Assembly: GCF_029016285.1 (NCBI RefSeq)
Contig: NZ_CP091975.1
Span: 2,046,001-2,110,000, forward strand
Source: Vibrio sp. DW001
Lineage (GTDB): Bacteria > Pseudomonadota > Gammaproteobacteria > Enterobacterales > Vibrionaceae
Direction: 5' to 3'
Length of the DNA stretch: 64,000 nucleotides
The notes below the pieces were generated by a model. It saw nothing but the letters and a program-made list of their open reading frames with translations, did no database searches and was not told the DNA's origin. This document shows, one piece after another, positions 43,091 through 52,346 of this stretch. Both the position numbers and the translations under genes were made by a program. Numbering within the stretch: the first letter of the stretch is position 1; every line of letters starts with the position of its first letter.

Positions 43091-44207
43091 ACCAAGGATT
43101 GAAAGTTCTAAGTTGATGACCTGGTTCTCGCCTGTTATAGCCATCATCTTAACAATGATGGTTTCCAGCCTAATGTTCACCGCTTTAGGGGTTAATCCTA
43201 CTAAGGCGTTCGAGGTCTTTGTTATTTCACCACTCAGCGACAGTTACAATCTAGGTGAACTGATGGTGAAGTCTACGCCATTAATGCTTTGTGCTGTTGG
43301 ACTCGCGTTATGTTACCGCGCGAACATCTGGAATATAGGTGCAGAAGGACAGCTGCTCATTGGTGCCGTTGCAAGCAGTGCGATTGCAATACAAATGGGA
43401 GAGGACGCCGGCGTTGGTTCTTTGGTTTTAGTCCTTCTCATTGGCATAATAAGTGGCATGTTGTGGGCCGCAATTCCCACATTATTAGAACGTATCTTTC
43501 ATACCAATCTTATCCTCACCACCATCATGCTCAACTACGTTGGTCTTTATACCCTGTTATGGGCAGTTCATGGCCCACTAGCCGACCCACAAGGCTTTGG
43601 CTTTCCAGAGTCGATTATATTTACTGATGGCGTTTTGTTGCCCATTATTCAGGAAGAAGGCCGCGCTTCCATTTCTATTATTATCGCCGTTATTGTGGCG
43701 CTTTTATCCGGGCTTGTGCTCTTTAAAACACTACCGGGCTTTAAATTAAGAGTATTTGGTGAAGACCCATCTGCCGCTCGATATGCGGGTTTTAGCAGCA
43801 GTAAAATTATTTGGAGTGTGATGTTATTTTCTGGCGCACTCGCAGGTTTCGCCGGTGCCGCAGAAGTCACAGGCCCCATAGGGCAACTTATTCCTTCAGT
43901 CTCACCGGGCTATGGATACGCCGCGATAATCGTTGCGTATCTTGGTCGACTAAACCCTATAGGCATTATTCTCGCGGCGCTCTTTATGGGGACCCTCTAT
44001 ATGGGGACCGACTTGGCACAAATAGAACTGGGATTGCCAACCGCCATCACTGGGCTATTCCAAGGCACCCTGCTTTTTTTTCTTCTTGCGTGTGATTTCC
44101 TTATTTTCTATCGGATAGCCATTCGAAAACGTAACCCAAAACACACTCCCCCTCTCCTTGTTAAAAAAGAAATTGTGGACACCCATCATGAATCAGGAGT
44201 TGCCTAA
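43077..44207 (+). CDS. Nucleoside/purine ABC importer permease 1
   Basis: 376 residues, about nine to ten membrane helices, of the BPD_transp_2 family. The segment ANIWNIGAEGQLLIGAVASS is the family hallmark and FGEDPSAARYAGFSSSKIIW is the cytoplasmic coupling loop. Its last bases (TAATG) overlap the start of permease 2. YufP-like in order and motifs. The C-terminal cytoplasmic tail is polar and short. Confidence 0.92.
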   Translation: MLKIEPRIESSKLMTWFSPVIAIILTMMVSSLMFTALGVNPTKAFEVFVISPLSDSYNLGELMVKSTPLMLCAVGLALCYRANIWNIGAEGQLLIGAVASSAIAIQMGEDAGVGSLVLVLLIGIISGMLWAAIPTLLERIFHTNLILTTIMLNYVGLYTLLWAVHGPLADPQGFGFPESIIFTDGVLLPIIQEEGRASISIIIAVIVALLSGLVLFKTLPGFKLRVFGEDPSAARYAGFSSSKIIWSVMLFSGALAGFAGAAEVTGPIGQLIPSVSPGYGYAAIIVAYLGRLNPIGIILAALFMGTLYMGTDLAQIELGLPTAITGLFQGTLLFFLLACDFLIFYRIAIRKRNPKHTPPLLVKKEIVDTHHESGVA

Positions 44208-45136
44208 TGGATATGGAATTACTACAACAAATATTAATAGCGGCACTCAAAACGGGTACTCCGTTGTTACTTATCGCTTTAGGTGAATTGGTCTGTGAGA
44301 AATCAGGCGTACTGAATCTAGGACAAGAAGGCATGATGTTAATGGGTGCAATGGCAGGCTTTGCTGGCGCTTATTATACTGGCAGTTTAGGGATGGGTAT
44401 CGCTATCGCTATTTTTGCTGGTATGAGTATGTCTCTGATTTTTGCGACCTTGTCAGTGAGCCTTAACACCAATCAGGTGGCGACGGGCTTAGCCCTCACC
44501 ATATTTGGTACCGGATTAAGCTCGTTTTTAGGGGGCGAGTTAGTCGGATTTACTATCCAAGGTTTCGCCCAAATTGAGCTCCCATTGCTCAGCCGTATTC
44601 CGTTTATCGGTCAAATACTGTTCAATCAAGATATCATTGTTTATACCAGTTTCGGCATCGTTGGATTAACGTGGTATGTACTGCAAAAAACACGCATCGG
44701 CTTAACACTCCGTGCGGTAGGTGAAAACCCACATTCGGCTAATGCACTCGGTATCAAGGTATTAAAGGTTCGTTATCTAGCGGTTCTGTTTGGTGGCGCA
44801 ATGGCTGGGTTTTCTGGTGCCTATATGTCCCTCGCTTACACACCAATGTGGATGGAGAACATGACCGCAGGTCGAGGTTGGATTGCGCTTGCATTGGTTG
44901 TTTTTGCTTCGTGGCGAGTCGGTTATCTGATGCTGGGTGCCTATCTATTTGGCTTCGCTTCTATATTGCATCTCGTCATGCAAGGATTTGGCTTTGATAT
45001 CTCGCCAAACCTGCTTGCTATGACGCCTTACTTAGCAACGATTATCGTTATGGTGATGATCAGCTCTAACTCCCTTAAGCAAAAGCTCTCAACACCAATG
45101 AGTTTGGCCAAACCGTTTGATCCTAAATTGCACTAA
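44207..45136 (+). CDS. Nucleoside/purine ABC importer permease 2
   Basis: 309 residues, about eight membrane helices, BPD_transp_2 family with the hallmark SGVLNLGQEGMMLMGAMAGF and coupling loop GENPHSANALGIKVLKVRYLAV. Pairs with permease 1 as in YufPQ/NupPQ importers. Last gene of this unit; a 471-base intergenic region with its own promoter follows before the binding-protein gene. Confidence 0.92.
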   Translation: MDMELLQQILIAALKTGTPLLLIALGELVCEKSGVLNLGQEGMMLMGAMAGFAGAYYTGSLGMGIAIAIFAGMSMSLIFATLSVSLNTNQVATGLALTIFGTGLSSFLGGELVGFTIQGFAQIELPLLSRIPFIGQILFNQDIIVYTSFGIVGLTWYVLQKTRIGLTLRAVGENPHSANALGIKVLKVRYLAVLFGGAMAGFSGAYMSLAYTPMWMENMTAGRGWIALALVVFASWRVGYLMLGAYLFGFASILHLVMQGFGFDISPNLLAMTPYLATIIVMVMISSNSLKQKLSTPMSLAKPFDPKLH

Positions 45137-45323
45137 TTTGCTTGCATCTGTCGATACACAAAAGGCACACAACACGTAACACAGATATACGTCAGCAGCC
45201 CTACCGCGCCATGATGGCGTGGTGGAATTCACTTACGCATAGTAAGTGATGGATTAACAACTGATCGGTATTGGACCCACAATAGATCAATAGTGGTCAA
45301 CGAACAGGCTAACGACGGATTAA

Positions 45324-45356
45324 TTTGGTGCACGCAAGACACGCTATTGCACCAAA
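45324..45356. promoter_or_regulatory. Paired half-sites, likely activator (UAS) site for BMP promoter
   Basis: TTTGGTGCA and its exact complement TGCACCAAA (9 bp each) are 15 bases apart. They are centred about 179 bp before the predicted sigma-54 start at 45519. The same words form the perfect inverted repeat before the ABC operon (41388-41413), but with different spacing. Confidence 0.45.
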
Positions 45357-45483
45357 CCCGAACACCATTGATTACGCCTGCGTTTCTATGTCACAGATCT
45401 CAATATAACTCTACCCATATTACTGCTCGCAACGCCTTTAGTTACAAGGTGTTAACAAGAACGATGAATTATTTTGTAAAAAT

Positions 45484-45508
45484 ATCACCATGTGGTCAGG
45501 TTTTTGCA
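45484..45508 (+). promoter_or_regulatory. Sigma-54 promoter with partial RutR-like palindrome, BMP gene
   Basis: GTGGTCAG-N4-TTGCA has GG at 45494-45495 and GC at 45506-45507 with 10 bases between. It continues identically to the ABC operon promoter in TGGTCAGGTT-N1-TTGCA. The palindrome here is weaker on its left half (ATCACCA). Predicted start near 45519, 101 bases before ATG 45620. Confidence 0.68.
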
Positions 45509-45619
45509 ATTAATCAATAACAACGTGCTAAACCGAATTGGTTCTCCGTTCAAGTAATTCTGAGAACGCTGATTCAAACGAGTCACATTGATTTATAAAC
45601 AATTGAAATGGAGTTTTTC

Positions 45620-46696
45620 ATGAAATTAAACCGATGGATGAGTGCAACCGCCTTATCAATTACGACACTTTTATCTACTGCAACTTTAGCAGAAGAGCAA
45701 ATGAAGGTTGGATTCGTTTATGTAGGTCCAGTGGGAGACCATGGATGGAGTTATGAGCACGACCAAGGCCGAAAAGAGATGGAGAAATATTTTGGCAATA
45801 AGGTGACAACGACCTACGTAGAAAGTGTCCCTGAAGGTGCGGATGCAGAACGAGTGATTACCCAGTTAGCTAAGTCAGGTCATGAGCTCATTTTCACGAC
45901 TTCTTTTGGTTACATGAACCCGACACTTAAAGCCGCAAAACGATTTCCTAAGGTTAAATTTGAACACGCTACTGGTTATAAACGCTCGAAAAACGTCTCT
46001 AACTATGCACTAAGAACCTATGAAGGCCGTTATGTCTCTGGTGTTGCTGCAGGCATGGCAACCAAGACCAACACATTGGGTTACATCGCGTCGTTCCCAA
46101 TTCCAGAAGTTATCCGTGATATTAACGCCGTTTACATTGGTGCGAAAAGCGTAAATCCAGACGTAAAACTTAAGATTGTTTGGGTTAATACCTGGTATGA
46201 CCCAGGAAAAGAGTCCGATGCTGCAAGCGCACTTATTGACCAAGGCGTCGACATTATGCTTCAACACACTGACAGCCCCGCCCCCCTCATTACCGCCGAA
46301 AAACGCGGCATTATGGGCATTGGCCAAGCGTCCGACATGAGCCATTTCGCCCCTAAGGCACATATGTTCTCAGTACGTGATGTATGGGCCCCGCACTATA
46401 TCCGTACCGTACAAGAAGTCATGGATAGCAATTGGATGCCAGAAGATTATTGGGGTGGTTTTGCAGACGACATCTTGCAAATCGTTTCTGTGAACCCTGA
46501 GCTGCCTACTGACATCAAAGAGGCGATTACGGCCACACATGCTAAAATTAAATCAGGCGAGTTCCATCCTTTCACTGGCCCAATGAAAGATAACAGTGGT
46601 AAAGAAGTGATTGCAGCGGGACATACGCTGACGGATCAAGAGCTTGCGGGTATTAACTGGTATGTAGAAGGTATCGAGGCAAAAATCCCTAACTAA
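45620..46696 (+). CDS. BMP-family periplasmic binding protein (purine/nucleoside importer)
   Basis: 358 residues. The signal peptide ends near residue 24 (LLSTATLA). It has no lipobox Cys, so it is a soluble periplasmic receptor. The BMP/PnrA-like fold shows KVGFVYVGPVGDHGWSYEHDQG and TTSFGYMNPTLKAAKRFPKVKF. ATG 45620 is chosen over 45608 because GGAG lies 6 nt before it. Family members bind nucleosides or purine-related ligands and feed the YufOPQ-type importer encoded just upstream. It has its own promoter, allowing higher expression than the membrane parts, and ends in a clear terminator at 46710-46748. Confidence 0.92.
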   Translation: MKLNRWMSATALSITTLLSTATLAEEQMKVGFVYVGPVGDHGWSYEHDQGRKEMEKYFGNKVTTTYVESVPEGADAERVITQLAKSGHELIFTTSFGYMNPTLKAAKRFPKVKFEHATGYKRSKNVSNYALRTYEGRYVSGVAAGMATKTNTLGYIASFPIPEVIRDINAVYIGAKSVNPDVKLKIVWVNTWYDPGKESDAASALIDQGVDIMLQHTDSPAPLITAEKRGIMGIGQASDMSHFAPKAHMFSVRDVWAPHYIRTVQEVMDSNWMPEDYWGGFADDILQIVSVNPELPTDIKEAITATHAKIKSGEFHPFTGPMKDNSGKEVIAAGHTLTDQELAGINWYVEGIEAKIPN

Positions 46697-46709
46697 AGCG
46701 CCCTCGAAA

Positions 46710-46748
46710 AGACTCACCAGCTTTTGATTAGCTCGTGGGTCTTTTTTT
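46710..46748 (+). terminator. Rho-independent terminator after BMP gene
   Basis: AGACTCAC-C-AGC pairs with GCT-C-GTGGGTCT (one G-U pair and one bulge pair) across TTTTGATTA and is followed by seven T residues. It separates the BMP gene from the xdh operon, so that operon needs its own promoter. Confidence 0.8.
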
Positions 46749-46758
46749 ACCTAACTAC

Positions 46759-46784
46759 TTGACCAAGTGGACAACTTTTGGCAA
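46759..46784 (+). promoter_or_regulatory. RutR-like palindrome / possible sigma-54 element before xdhA
   Basis: TTGACCA-AG-TGGACAA (46759-46774) is one base from a perfect TTGACCANNTGGTCAA. GG at 46769-46770 and GC at 46781-46782 are also 10 bases apart. A sigma-54 start would fall near 46794, only 2 bases before ATG 46796, which is awkward unless the downstream ATG 46808 is used. The palindrome reading is therefore safer than the promoter reading. Confidence 0.55.
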
Positions 46785-46795
46785 CAGAGGACGTT

Positions 46796-48247
46796 ATGTT
46801 AGAGATCATGATCAACAATGAAATTGTTCAAATTGAAACAGCAGCCGTTGATAGTATGCTACTGCCGTATTTAAGAGAGCAACGAGAATTAACCGGGTCT
46901 AAAGAAGGTTGCGCCAGTGGCGATTGTGGTGCTTGTACGGTTGTTATGGCGGACTTGGATGAAGATAACCAGTTACGCTATCGACAGGTCAACGCCTGCA
47001 TTACGCCCCTTCATGCGCTGCACGGCAAGAAAATTGTCACCGTTGAGCATCTGCAACAGAACGGAAAATTGCACCCAGTGCAGCAGGCCGTTGTGGATAA
47101 TCATGGCACACAATGTGGCTTCTGCACTCCCGGCATTGTGATGTCTCTGTATGCGCTTTCTAAACAGAAAACTCGCCCAGAAAACCCACCAGATTACCTC
47201 TCTGGCAATCTGTGCCGCTGTACTGGTTACGGCCCGTTGATTGAAGCTGCAAACCTCATCGCGGACATCGATATTGACGACCCAACAAGTCAAGACGAAG
47301 ACACACTTGTCGAATGGATGAATTCTATAGAACCACAGAACACGGTTAATTACTGGAAACCATGTGATAGAGAAGCGCTTGGCGAACTTCGTACCAAGCA
47401 TCCAGATGCAAAACTGATTGCGGGTGGTACAGATTTGGCTCTTGAGGTAACCCAGCAATTACAACGCATAGACAAGATGATTGACCTCTCGGATGTGAAA
47501 GACCTACAAGGCATTACAAAAACCAAGTCAGGTTGGAGAATTGGATCCGCTGTGCTGCTTTCAAAATTGCACGCTTTTATGCGTGAACATTATCCAAGCA
47601 CAGACGAATTAATTGAACGATTAGGTAGCCTAACTATTCGAAACCGAGGCACGCTCGGTGGCAGTCTAGGTCACGCCTCACCTATCGGGGATGTTGCGCC
47701 ATTACTTATCAGCTTGAATGGTCGTATAGAGATCGATAACGGCAAACAAAAGCGCCTATACGCGCCAGAAGATTACATTACCGGTTACCGCGAAACCCTT
47801 ATCAAAGACGATGAATGGATAAGCGCAATCCATATTCCTATATTGGCTCCGAACCAGAAACACGCCATCTATAAGATCAGTAAACGATTCGAAGACGACA
47901 TTGCTACCGTTGTGTTGGCGATCAACCTGACTTTTGGAAATGATAACCGTATTAAGGCCTGTATATTATCTGCCGGGGGTATCGCGGCAAAATCGGTTCG
48001 ACTTTCTCAACTCGAAGGCCTTTTTGTCGGCCGCCATTTCACCTCTGAGTTGGTCCGTAAAGTACAAAAACTCGTACCAAACGTTATCGCCCCCATTGGT
48101 GACGTTAGGGGCAGCGCGGAATATCGTATACAACTTGTGCAAAACCTCATTCAGCGCTTTTACCTGGAATGTCATCAGGTCCCAACAAGATTGAACACAC
48201 CACTCCATTCATCCAAAGAAAAGAGTACAAAAGAGGTTAATCAATAA
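46796..48247 (+). CDS. xdhA: Xanthine dehydrogenase small subunit (FeS/FAD)
   Basis: 483 residues. Two [2Fe-2S] clusters: the plant-type site GCASGDCGACTVV and the second site CGFCTPG-xx plus LCRCTGYGPL. The FAD domain (about 190-475) has LIAGGTDLALEV and TIRNRGTLGGSLGHASPIGD. It passes electrons from the molybdenum subunit to FAD. ATG 46796 (AGAGGA upstream) is chosen over the TTG at 46778; ATG 46808 is also possible. The stop overlaps the ATG of xdhB. Role: hypoxanthine/xanthine to urate. Confidence 0.94.
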   Translation: MLEIMINNEIVQIETAAVDSMLLPYLREQRELTGSKEGCASGDCGACTVVMADLDEDNQLRYRQVNACITPLHALHGKKIVTVEHLQQNGKLHPVQQAVVDNHGTQCGFCTPGIVMSLYALSKQKTRPENPPDYLSGNLCRCTGYGPLIEAANLIADIDIDDPTSQDEDTLVEWMNSIEPQNTVNYWKPCDREALGELRTKHPDAKLIAGGTDLALEVTQQLQRIDKMIDLSDVKDLQGITKTKSGWRIGSAVLLSKLHAFMREHYPSTDELIERLGSLTIRNRGTLGGSLGHASPIGDVAPLLISLNGRIEIDNGKQKRLYAPEDYITGYRETLIKDDEWISAIHIPILAPNQKHAIYKISKRFEDDIATVVLAINLTFGNDNRIKACILSAGGIAAKSVRLSQLEGLFVGRHFTSELVRKVQKLVPNVIAPIGDVRGSAEYRIQLVQNLIQRFYLECHQVPTRLNTPLHSSKEKSTKEVNQ

Positions 48248-50613
48248 TGCGTAAATTAACCCAAGTAAATCCGATAAGTGGCGAAAAAAAATTGCGCTCT
48301 TCAGACATTGTTGGCCGAAGTTACAAACACGAAAGTGCCATTAAACAAGTCACTGGCGACGCGGCATTTCTAGACGACTACCCAACCCCTAAAGGGTGTT
48401 TGCATGGTGCTGTCATAACCGCTTCTATTGCAAAAGGGAAGATAACAGCGATTGATTTTTCTCCTGTAAAAGCGATGCCTGGTGTCGTCGCGGTTTATGG
48501 GTATCACGATATCCCCGGAAAAAAAGATATCGGTCCAATTGTCAAAGGCGATCCATTACTCAGCGATAACGAAATCAAGTTCTATCAACAACCGGTCGCA
48601 CTTGTATTAGCTCGAAGCCATGTTCAAGCGGTAAAAGCAGCAAGGAAGGCTCAGATTGAATACGATGTCGATCTGAATCCTATTCTTGATTGTGTGGGAG
48701 ACGGCAATCAAGCAGAAGTATTACCAGCAAATACTATGGGAACGCCGGTATCAGCCGAACAGTTTGAAAAAAGCGATATCGTTATTTCTGGTCAACAGCA
48801 TATTGGTGGACAAGAGCACTTCTATCTTGAAGGACAGATAAGCCTTGCAGAACTCACCGAAGACAAGGGGATTTTTCTACGCACCTCAAGCCAACATCCA
48901 ACCGAGGTACAAACACTCGTCGCCGAAGTGCTCGATATTCCATTTAACAAAGTGACCGTAGATATGCGTCGAATGGGAGGAGGCTTTGGAGGCAAAGAGA
49001 CACAAGCCGCTCAATGGGCATGTCTAGCCGGCATGGGCGCATTGTTGTCCGGTAAAGCGGTGAAAATTCGACTCCCTCGTTCCACGGACATGTCGGTGAC
49101 AGGTAAACGTCATCCGTTCTTCAATCAATATAAGATTGGCGCAAATAAACAAGGAATTATCGAGTCCGTCGCGATAGAAGTGAATGGCTTATGCGGCCAC
49201 TCAGCGGACCTTTCTGGTGCTATTGTCGATCGCGCTATGTTCCACAGCGATAATGCCTACTTCCTCGCGAAGGCATCAGTCATTGGTAACCGACTCAAAA
49301 CCGACACCGTTTCCCATACTGCATTTCGCGGATTCGGCGGGCCTCAAGGCATGATGATGATTGAACAAGCAATGCAGGATCTCAGCATTGCTGTGGGAGA
49401 AGATGCCCTCGATCTACGCCTTAAAAACCTTTATCGAGCAGGCAAAGACACCACTCATTACGGGATGGCCGTTGAGCAATATAAAGAGTTAAAACAGGTT
49501 ATCACTCAGCTAGAAACTCGTTGTGATTATCGACAACGTCGAGAGGAAGTCGACGTATGGAATAAAGCCAATCCAATACTTAAAAAAGGATTGGCACTCA
49601 CCCCTGTTAAGTTTGGTATTGCATTTACCGCAACGCATCTAAACCAAGCCGGCGCTTTGATCCATATCTATACCGATGGCAGCGTGCAGGTGTCGCACGG
49701 CGGTACGGAAATGGGACAAGGTTTGCATACTAAGATTCAACAAATTGTGGCTCAAACTTTAGGTATCCCCTTTGAGTTGGTGTTAATCACCTCAACCAGA
49801 ACAGATAAAGTGCCTAACACCTCGCCTACTGCTGCGTCTTCAAGTACGGATCTCAATGGTATGGCCGCGCACAATGCGGCAAAAACGCTGAAATCTCGCC
49901 TAATAGCGTTTGCATTGGAAGCGTATAAAGCCGTAGGAACCGACGCAGACATTATCGATGGTGTGCTCGCTATCGGGGATAAGCAAATAGATTGGCATTC
50001 GTTGATTCAGCAAGCCTACCTAAACCGTGTTTCCCTCTCCGCTAGCGGATTCTACAAAACACCAAAGATTTGGTATGACCCGAAAAAATCTATCGGTAGA
50101 CCTTTTTTCTATTTTTCACTGGGTGCTTCTTGTTCAGAGGTGACTATCGATACCCTCACAGGCGAAATGCGCGTTGATAGAGTAGACATCCTACACGATG
50201 TCGGCAGCAGCCTTAACCCGGCGATCGACCTTGGTCAAATTGAAGGAGCATTTATCCAAGGAATGGGGTGGCTGACGACAGAAGAGCTGGTCTGGAGCAA
50301 AGACGGTGCGCTGCTAAGCAATAGCCCGATGAACTACAAAATACCAACCATCGGCGACTATCCAAAGCAGATGAATGTCGATCTTTTCGATAAAGCAAAC
50401 CCTGAGCACAGCATCTATCGTTCTAAAGCTGTCGGCGAACCGCCTTTCATGCACGCCATCAGTGTTTGGTGCGCCATCTACAATGCGGTTTCGTCTATTG
50501 GAAACCATACTTTGGCCGCTGATCTGAATGCCCCTGCTACCGGCGAAGCCATACTAAAAGCGTGCGCAAAACAGTACGACAAGTTTGGTCGGGAGGCGAC
50601 CTATGCAAGATAA
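48247..50613 (+). CDS. xdhB: Xanthine dehydrogenase molybdenum-binding subunit
   Basis: 788 residues. The molybdopterin-binding motifs are GQEHFYLEGQ, RRMGGGFGGKETQ and FRGFGGPQGMMMIEQ, with the active-site Glu region near the C-terminus in SKAVGEPPFMHAISV. Usual length for bacterial XdhB. Pairs with the overlapping FeS/FAD subunit and needs the XdhC maturation factor encoded next (11-base overlap). The product urate is used by PuuD downstream. Confidence 0.95.
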   Translation: MRKLTQVNPISGEKKLRSSDIVGRSYKHESAIKQVTGDAAFLDDYPTPKGCLHGAVITASIAKGKITAIDFSPVKAMPGVVAVYGYHDIPGKKDIGPIVKGDPLLSDNEIKFYQQPVALVLARSHVQAVKAARKAQIEYDVDLNPILDCVGDGNQAEVLPANTMGTPVSAEQFEKSDIVISGQQHIGGQEHFYLEGQISLAELTEDKGIFLRTSSQHPTEVQTLVAEVLDIPFNKVTVDMRRMGGGFGGKETQAAQWACLAGMGALLSGKAVKIRLPRSTDMSVTGKRHPFFNQYKIGANKQGIIESVAIEVNGLCGHSADLSGAIVDRAMFHSDNAYFLAKASVIGNRLKTDTVSHTAFRGFGGPQGMMMIEQAMQDLSIAVGEDALDLRLKNLYRAGKDTTHYGMAVEQYKELKQVITQLETRCDYRQRREEVDVWNKANPILKKGLALTPVKFGIAFTATHLNQAGALIHIYTDGSVQVSHGGTEMGQGLHTKIQQIVAQTLGIPFELVLITSTRTDKVPNTSPTAASSSTDLNGMAAHNAAKTLKSRLIAFALEAYKAVGTDADIIDGVLAIGDKQIDWHSLIQQAYLNRVSLSASGFYKTPKIWYDPKKSIGRPFFYFSLGASCSEVTIDTLTGEMRVDRVDILHDVGSSLNPAIDLGQIEGAFIQGMGWLTTEELVWSKDGALLSNSPMNYKIPTIGDYPKQMNVDLFDKANPEHSIYRSKAVGEPPFMHAISVWCAIYNAVSSIGNHTLAADLNAPATGEAILKACAKQYDKFGREATYAR

Positions 50614-51520
50614 TCACTCAGACGCTTTCAATCCGTTCATTGTGGGCTCGAAATTAACGTGGTTAGAGGCGTGTCAATGGCTAGAACAACATGGCGAAGC
50701 GTATTGTATCGCCACCATTGTTGCTGAAGCTGGCTCGGTTCCTCGGGCAAACGGCAGTAAAATGGTCATCTCAACCCATACTCAGTTCGACACACTTGGT
50801 GGTGGAAACCTTGAACGTCAGGTAATCAAAAAAGCGCGAAAATTGTTAGACGATAAACAAGAAGGCGTTTCTATTGAGCGCTTTTCGTTAACCGCAGATT
50901 TACAACAGTGTTGCGGCGGTGCGGTGCAGGTTATGCTTGAGAGCATAAACTGCCAATTGCCTAAAGTCGTTATTTATGGTGCCGGACATGTAAGCCAAGC
51001 CTTGTGTACCATTCTTCAGCAGCTGCCTTGTCATGTGCGCGTTATCGATAATCGGCATGAATGGGTAGAACAAGTAACGGTGTTAGGTGTAAAAGCCTAT
51101 CAACACGACTTTCCTATCGAAACCGTCGACAATCTCGACGCAAAAAGCATCGTGCTTATTATGACACATGACCATGCTTTAGATTTTGACTTAACGAAAT
51201 TAGCGATAGAAAGATCCTGTTTTCCTTATATTGGCCTTATCGGTTCTCAAGGTAAGAAACAGCGCTTTGAGTTTCGCTTAAAAGAACAACTCTCTGACCC
51301 TTCATTACTGGAACAACTCACCTGTCCAATCGGCCTTGCGGGTATTCATGGAAAATTACCGATGCAAGTTGCTGTGTCGGTTTCTGCCCAGCTTATCGTC
51401 CTTTTTGAAGCAATCAAATCCGATTCAGCGAGCCAATCAGAAGACCGCCCGCGCAGCGAGAGACAGTGGCAGCGGGCAAACGACGTCAGAAAGATGTTGA
51501 AGGGGACTCCGCATGACTAA
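50603..51520 (+). CDS. xdhC: Xanthine dehydrogenase accessory protein
   Basis: 305 residues. An N-terminal XdhC/CoxI domain (EAYCIATIVAEAGSVPR; TLGGGNLER) is followed by an FAD/NAD-fold domain with VVIYGAGHVSQAL and IGLIGSQGKKQRF. XdhC binds and inserts sulfurated molybdenum cofactor into XdhB. ATG 50603 with GGGAGG upstream replaces the longer TTG-started frame. Overlaps xdhB by 11 bases and uraD by 8 bases. Confidence 0.93.
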   Translation: MQDNHSDAFNPFIVGSKLTWLEACQWLEQHGEAYCIATIVAEAGSVPRANGSKMVISTHTQFDTLGGGNLERQVIKKARKLLDDKQEGVSIERFSLTADLQQCCGGAVQVMLESINCQLPKVVIYGAGHVSQALCTILQQLPCHVRVIDNRHEWVEQVTVLGVKAYQHDFPIETVDNLDAKSIVLIMTHDHALDFDLTKLAIERSCFPYIGLIGSQGKKQRFEFRLKEQLSDPSLLEQLTCPIGLAGIHGKLPMQVAVSVSAQLIVLFEAIKSDSASQSEDRPRSERQWQRANDVRKMLKGTPHD

Positions 51521-52025
51521 TCAACCTGCAGACCACAGACCTTCCATCGATAAACCATTGTTGGAAAAAATTTGCTCAAGCCAACGCTGGCAGACGCTGT
51601 TATTAACATCGTTATGTCCTAACTCCGGAACGATGTTAAACAAAGAGAACGTGATTGGTATGGCGGACAAAGCCTTTTGCCAACTTGAAGAGAATGACTG
51701 GTTAGATGCCTTTGCTGGCCACCCAATGATTGGTGATATATCTAGCCTTAGAGAGAAATACGCGCAAGGCAAGGGCTTGAGTGAGAACGAGCAGAATCAG
51801 GTATCGGGCGCATCCGAAACGGTACTGCAATCACTTCTTAAATTGAATCACGCTTACCTCAATAAATTTGGTTTTATCTTTATCATCTGTGCCACAAATA
51901 AATCAGCCCAAGAGATGCGCGATATTTTGCAATTTCGACTCAACAATAGTCGTGCTGAGGAGTTACTAAACGCCTCTGTAGAACAGAGAAAGATCAGCCA
52001 TATTCGCATGGAGGCACTATTATGA
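51513..52025 (+). CDS. uraD: OHCU decarboxylase (UraD)
   Basis: 170 residues, all-helical. The catalytic His is in AGHPMIGDI, with the family stretch LNKFGFIFIICATNKSAQEM and C-terminal SHIRMEALL. Converts 2-oxo-4-hydroxy-4-carboxy-5-ureidoimidazoline to (S)-allantoin, the last step of urate to allantoin. Overlaps xdhC and uraH (ATGA) so production is coupled to its partner enzyme. Confidence 0.92.
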   Translation: MTNQPADHRPSIDKPLLEKICSSQRWQTLLLTSLCPNSGTMLNKENVIGMADKAFCQLEENDWLDAFAGHPMIGDISSLREKYAQGKGLSENEQNQVSGASETVLQSLLKLNHAYLNKFGFIFIICATNKSAQEMRDILQFRLNNSRAEELLNASVEQRKISHIRMEALL

Positions 52026-52345
52026 GCAGCTTAAGTTGTCACGTACTCAATACCACCCATGGTATTCCTGCTTCTTGTATCGAAGTAGAACTCACTCGAT
52101 TCTCTCAACATGAGAGTCTGCAAAAAGGCATCACCGATCAGGATGGTCGCTTTCAGTTTGATGCCGTCACACTTGAAAAGGGACGATACACGCTCAAGTT
52201 TCACACCGAGCAATACTGCCAGAACCAGTTCGACGATTGTTTTTTTCCTATGGTAGATGTGCATTTTATTGTCGAAGATGAACGTCACTATCATGTTCCT
52301 CTGTTGCTTTCTCCATTCTCTTATTCTACCTATAGGGGAAGTTAA
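52022..52345 (+). CDS. uraH: 5-Hydroxyisourate hydrolase (transthyretin-related)
   Basis: 107 residues with the family N-terminal motif LSCHVLNTTHGIPA, the internal Arg/His positions (DGRFQFD; YHVPLLLSPF) and the diagnostic C-terminal tetrapeptide YRGS. Hydrolyses 5-hydroxyisourate from PuuD to OHCU for UraD. No signal peptide, so cytoplasmic. One base separates it from the guanine deaminase start. Confidence 0.95.
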   Translation: MSSLSCHVLNTTHGIPASCIEVELTRFSQHESLQKGITDQDGRFQFDAVTLEKGRYTLKFHTEQYCQNQFDDCFFPMVDVHFIVEDERHYHVPLLLSPFSYSTYRGS

Positions 52346-52346
52346 T

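Larger units (their letters stand above)
45137..45607. other. Intergenic region before BMP gene
   Basis: 471 bases without a credible gene. From left to right it holds a 6-bp hairpin (45207-45219), a 7-bp hairpin CACTTAC/GTAAGTG (45230-45248), half-sites TTTGGTGCA (45324-45332) and TGCACCAAA (45348-45356), and the sigma-54 promoter at 45484-45508. The leader from about 45519 runs to the BMP start. A 75-codon ORF (45293-45520) is not supported. Confidence 0.6.

Noticed and set aside
45293..45520. 75-codon ORF in the region before the BMP gene
   Set aside because: It covers the activator half-sites and promoter, has no ribosome binding site and no recognisable sequence.
46778..46795. TTG start for the xanthine dehydrogenase small subunit
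   Set aside because: The AGAGGA ribosome binding site at 46785-46790 serves ATG 46796, and the TTG lies before it within the promoter/operator element.
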